64,000 nucleotides of DNA from Ianthella basta (Eukaryota > Porifera > Demospongiae > Verongiida > Ianthellidae), in contig OZ025868.1 in NCBI GenBank assembly GCA_964019415.1, positions 10,229,143 to 10,293,142 of the forward strand, read 5' to 3'. The notes under the pieces were generated by a model that worked only from the letters and a program-made list of their open reading frames with translations, had not been told where the DNA came from and did no database searches. A program made the translations under genes and the position numbers. Each line of letters opens with the position of its first letter. The first letter of the stretch is position 1. This document shows, piece by piece, positions 63,763-64,000 of the stretch.

Positions 63763-64000
63763 AGTAATCCTTTTTGAATTGTTGCATGGTTGGAATCGAG
63801 TGAACATTGACTACATAACCATGAATATCATTATGGCTAACTATATTATATTGCTGTTTGAAGGGATTGGTTCTACACTGGAACAGCCATAATGCAGCAG
63901 TTATATGTATCCTGAAGAGGACCTGGGGAACTAACTGAAATGTTGGTTAACTTGTGTGTTCCTCTTGATCACATTATCAGTACATTAAAGAGTTGGAAAC

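Larger units (their letters stand above)
61940..63816 (-). mobile_element. Penelope-like element with inverted hammerhead-bearing terminal repeats
   Basis: The 142-bp arms 61,940-62,081 and 63,675-63,816 are near-perfect inverted repeats. Each contains a hammerhead core. Between them is a minus-strand RT plus GIY-YIG frame, the hallmark of the Penelope class (not a retrovirus or LTR element). The direct repeat ACCATGAATAT at 61,891-61,901 and 63,818-63,828 is a likely target duplication, with 38 extra bases on the left side. The coding part is shorter than a complete Penelope protein and begins inside the right arm, so this is a 5'-truncated copy. The arms are nearly identical and the frame is open, so it is young. 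Confidence 0.9.

Overview
This window is animal (metazoan) nuclear DNA: GT-AG introns, a spliced ciliary dynein gene, LINE and Penelope-like retroelements, many short inverted-repeat transposons and long (GT)n microsatellites. A short-chain collagen of the spongin / C4 type points to a sponge, probably a demosponge. That placement is inference, because related collagens also occur in cnidarians.

Layout. (1) 1.5-29.6 kb, minus strand: the 5' half of DYNC2H1, the heavy chain of cytoplasmic dynein-2 (retrograde intraflagellar transport). I place 31 consecutive GT-AG exons that splice into one open frame of about 2,138 codons, from the start codon through AAA1 and most of AAA2. The rest of the gene lies beyond the left edge. 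Its introns hold a 38-bp minisatellite of about 48 copies (15.4-17.2 kb), a 5.68-kb foldback-type element with 9-bp target duplications that contains a LINE (19.3-25.0 kb), and several short inverted-repeat elements. (2) 30.8-32.6 kb, minus strand: a decayed second LINE. (3) 33.9-34.8 kb, minus strand: a two-exon short-chain collagen gene with a TATA box; a broken duplicate of its first exon lies at 38.1 kb. (4) 39.4-46.6 kb and 49.5-56.5 kb: a dense field of palindromic repeat units built on the motif CAGTGCAAGTTACA, with 75-bp iterons in opposed arms and (AATAT)n leaders. (5) 57.4-58.4 kb, plus strand: one intact frame for an uncharacterised five-segment membrane protein. (6) 60.7-63.8 kb: Penelope-like elements (PLEs). 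One carries an RT plus GIY-YIG frame between 142-bp inverted repeats, each holding a hammerhead ribozyme core; another is a short inverted pair with degenerate cores. A single arm of the latter family sits at the window start with a 10-bp target duplication.

Only three host genes are supported: DYNC2H1, the collagen and the membrane protein. Most of the rest is repeats. The most unusual items are the CAGTGCAAGTTACA palindrome field, the zinc-finger LINE lying between (GT)n tracts inside a foldback element, and the shared insertion architecture of the hammerhead-bearing PLE insertions.
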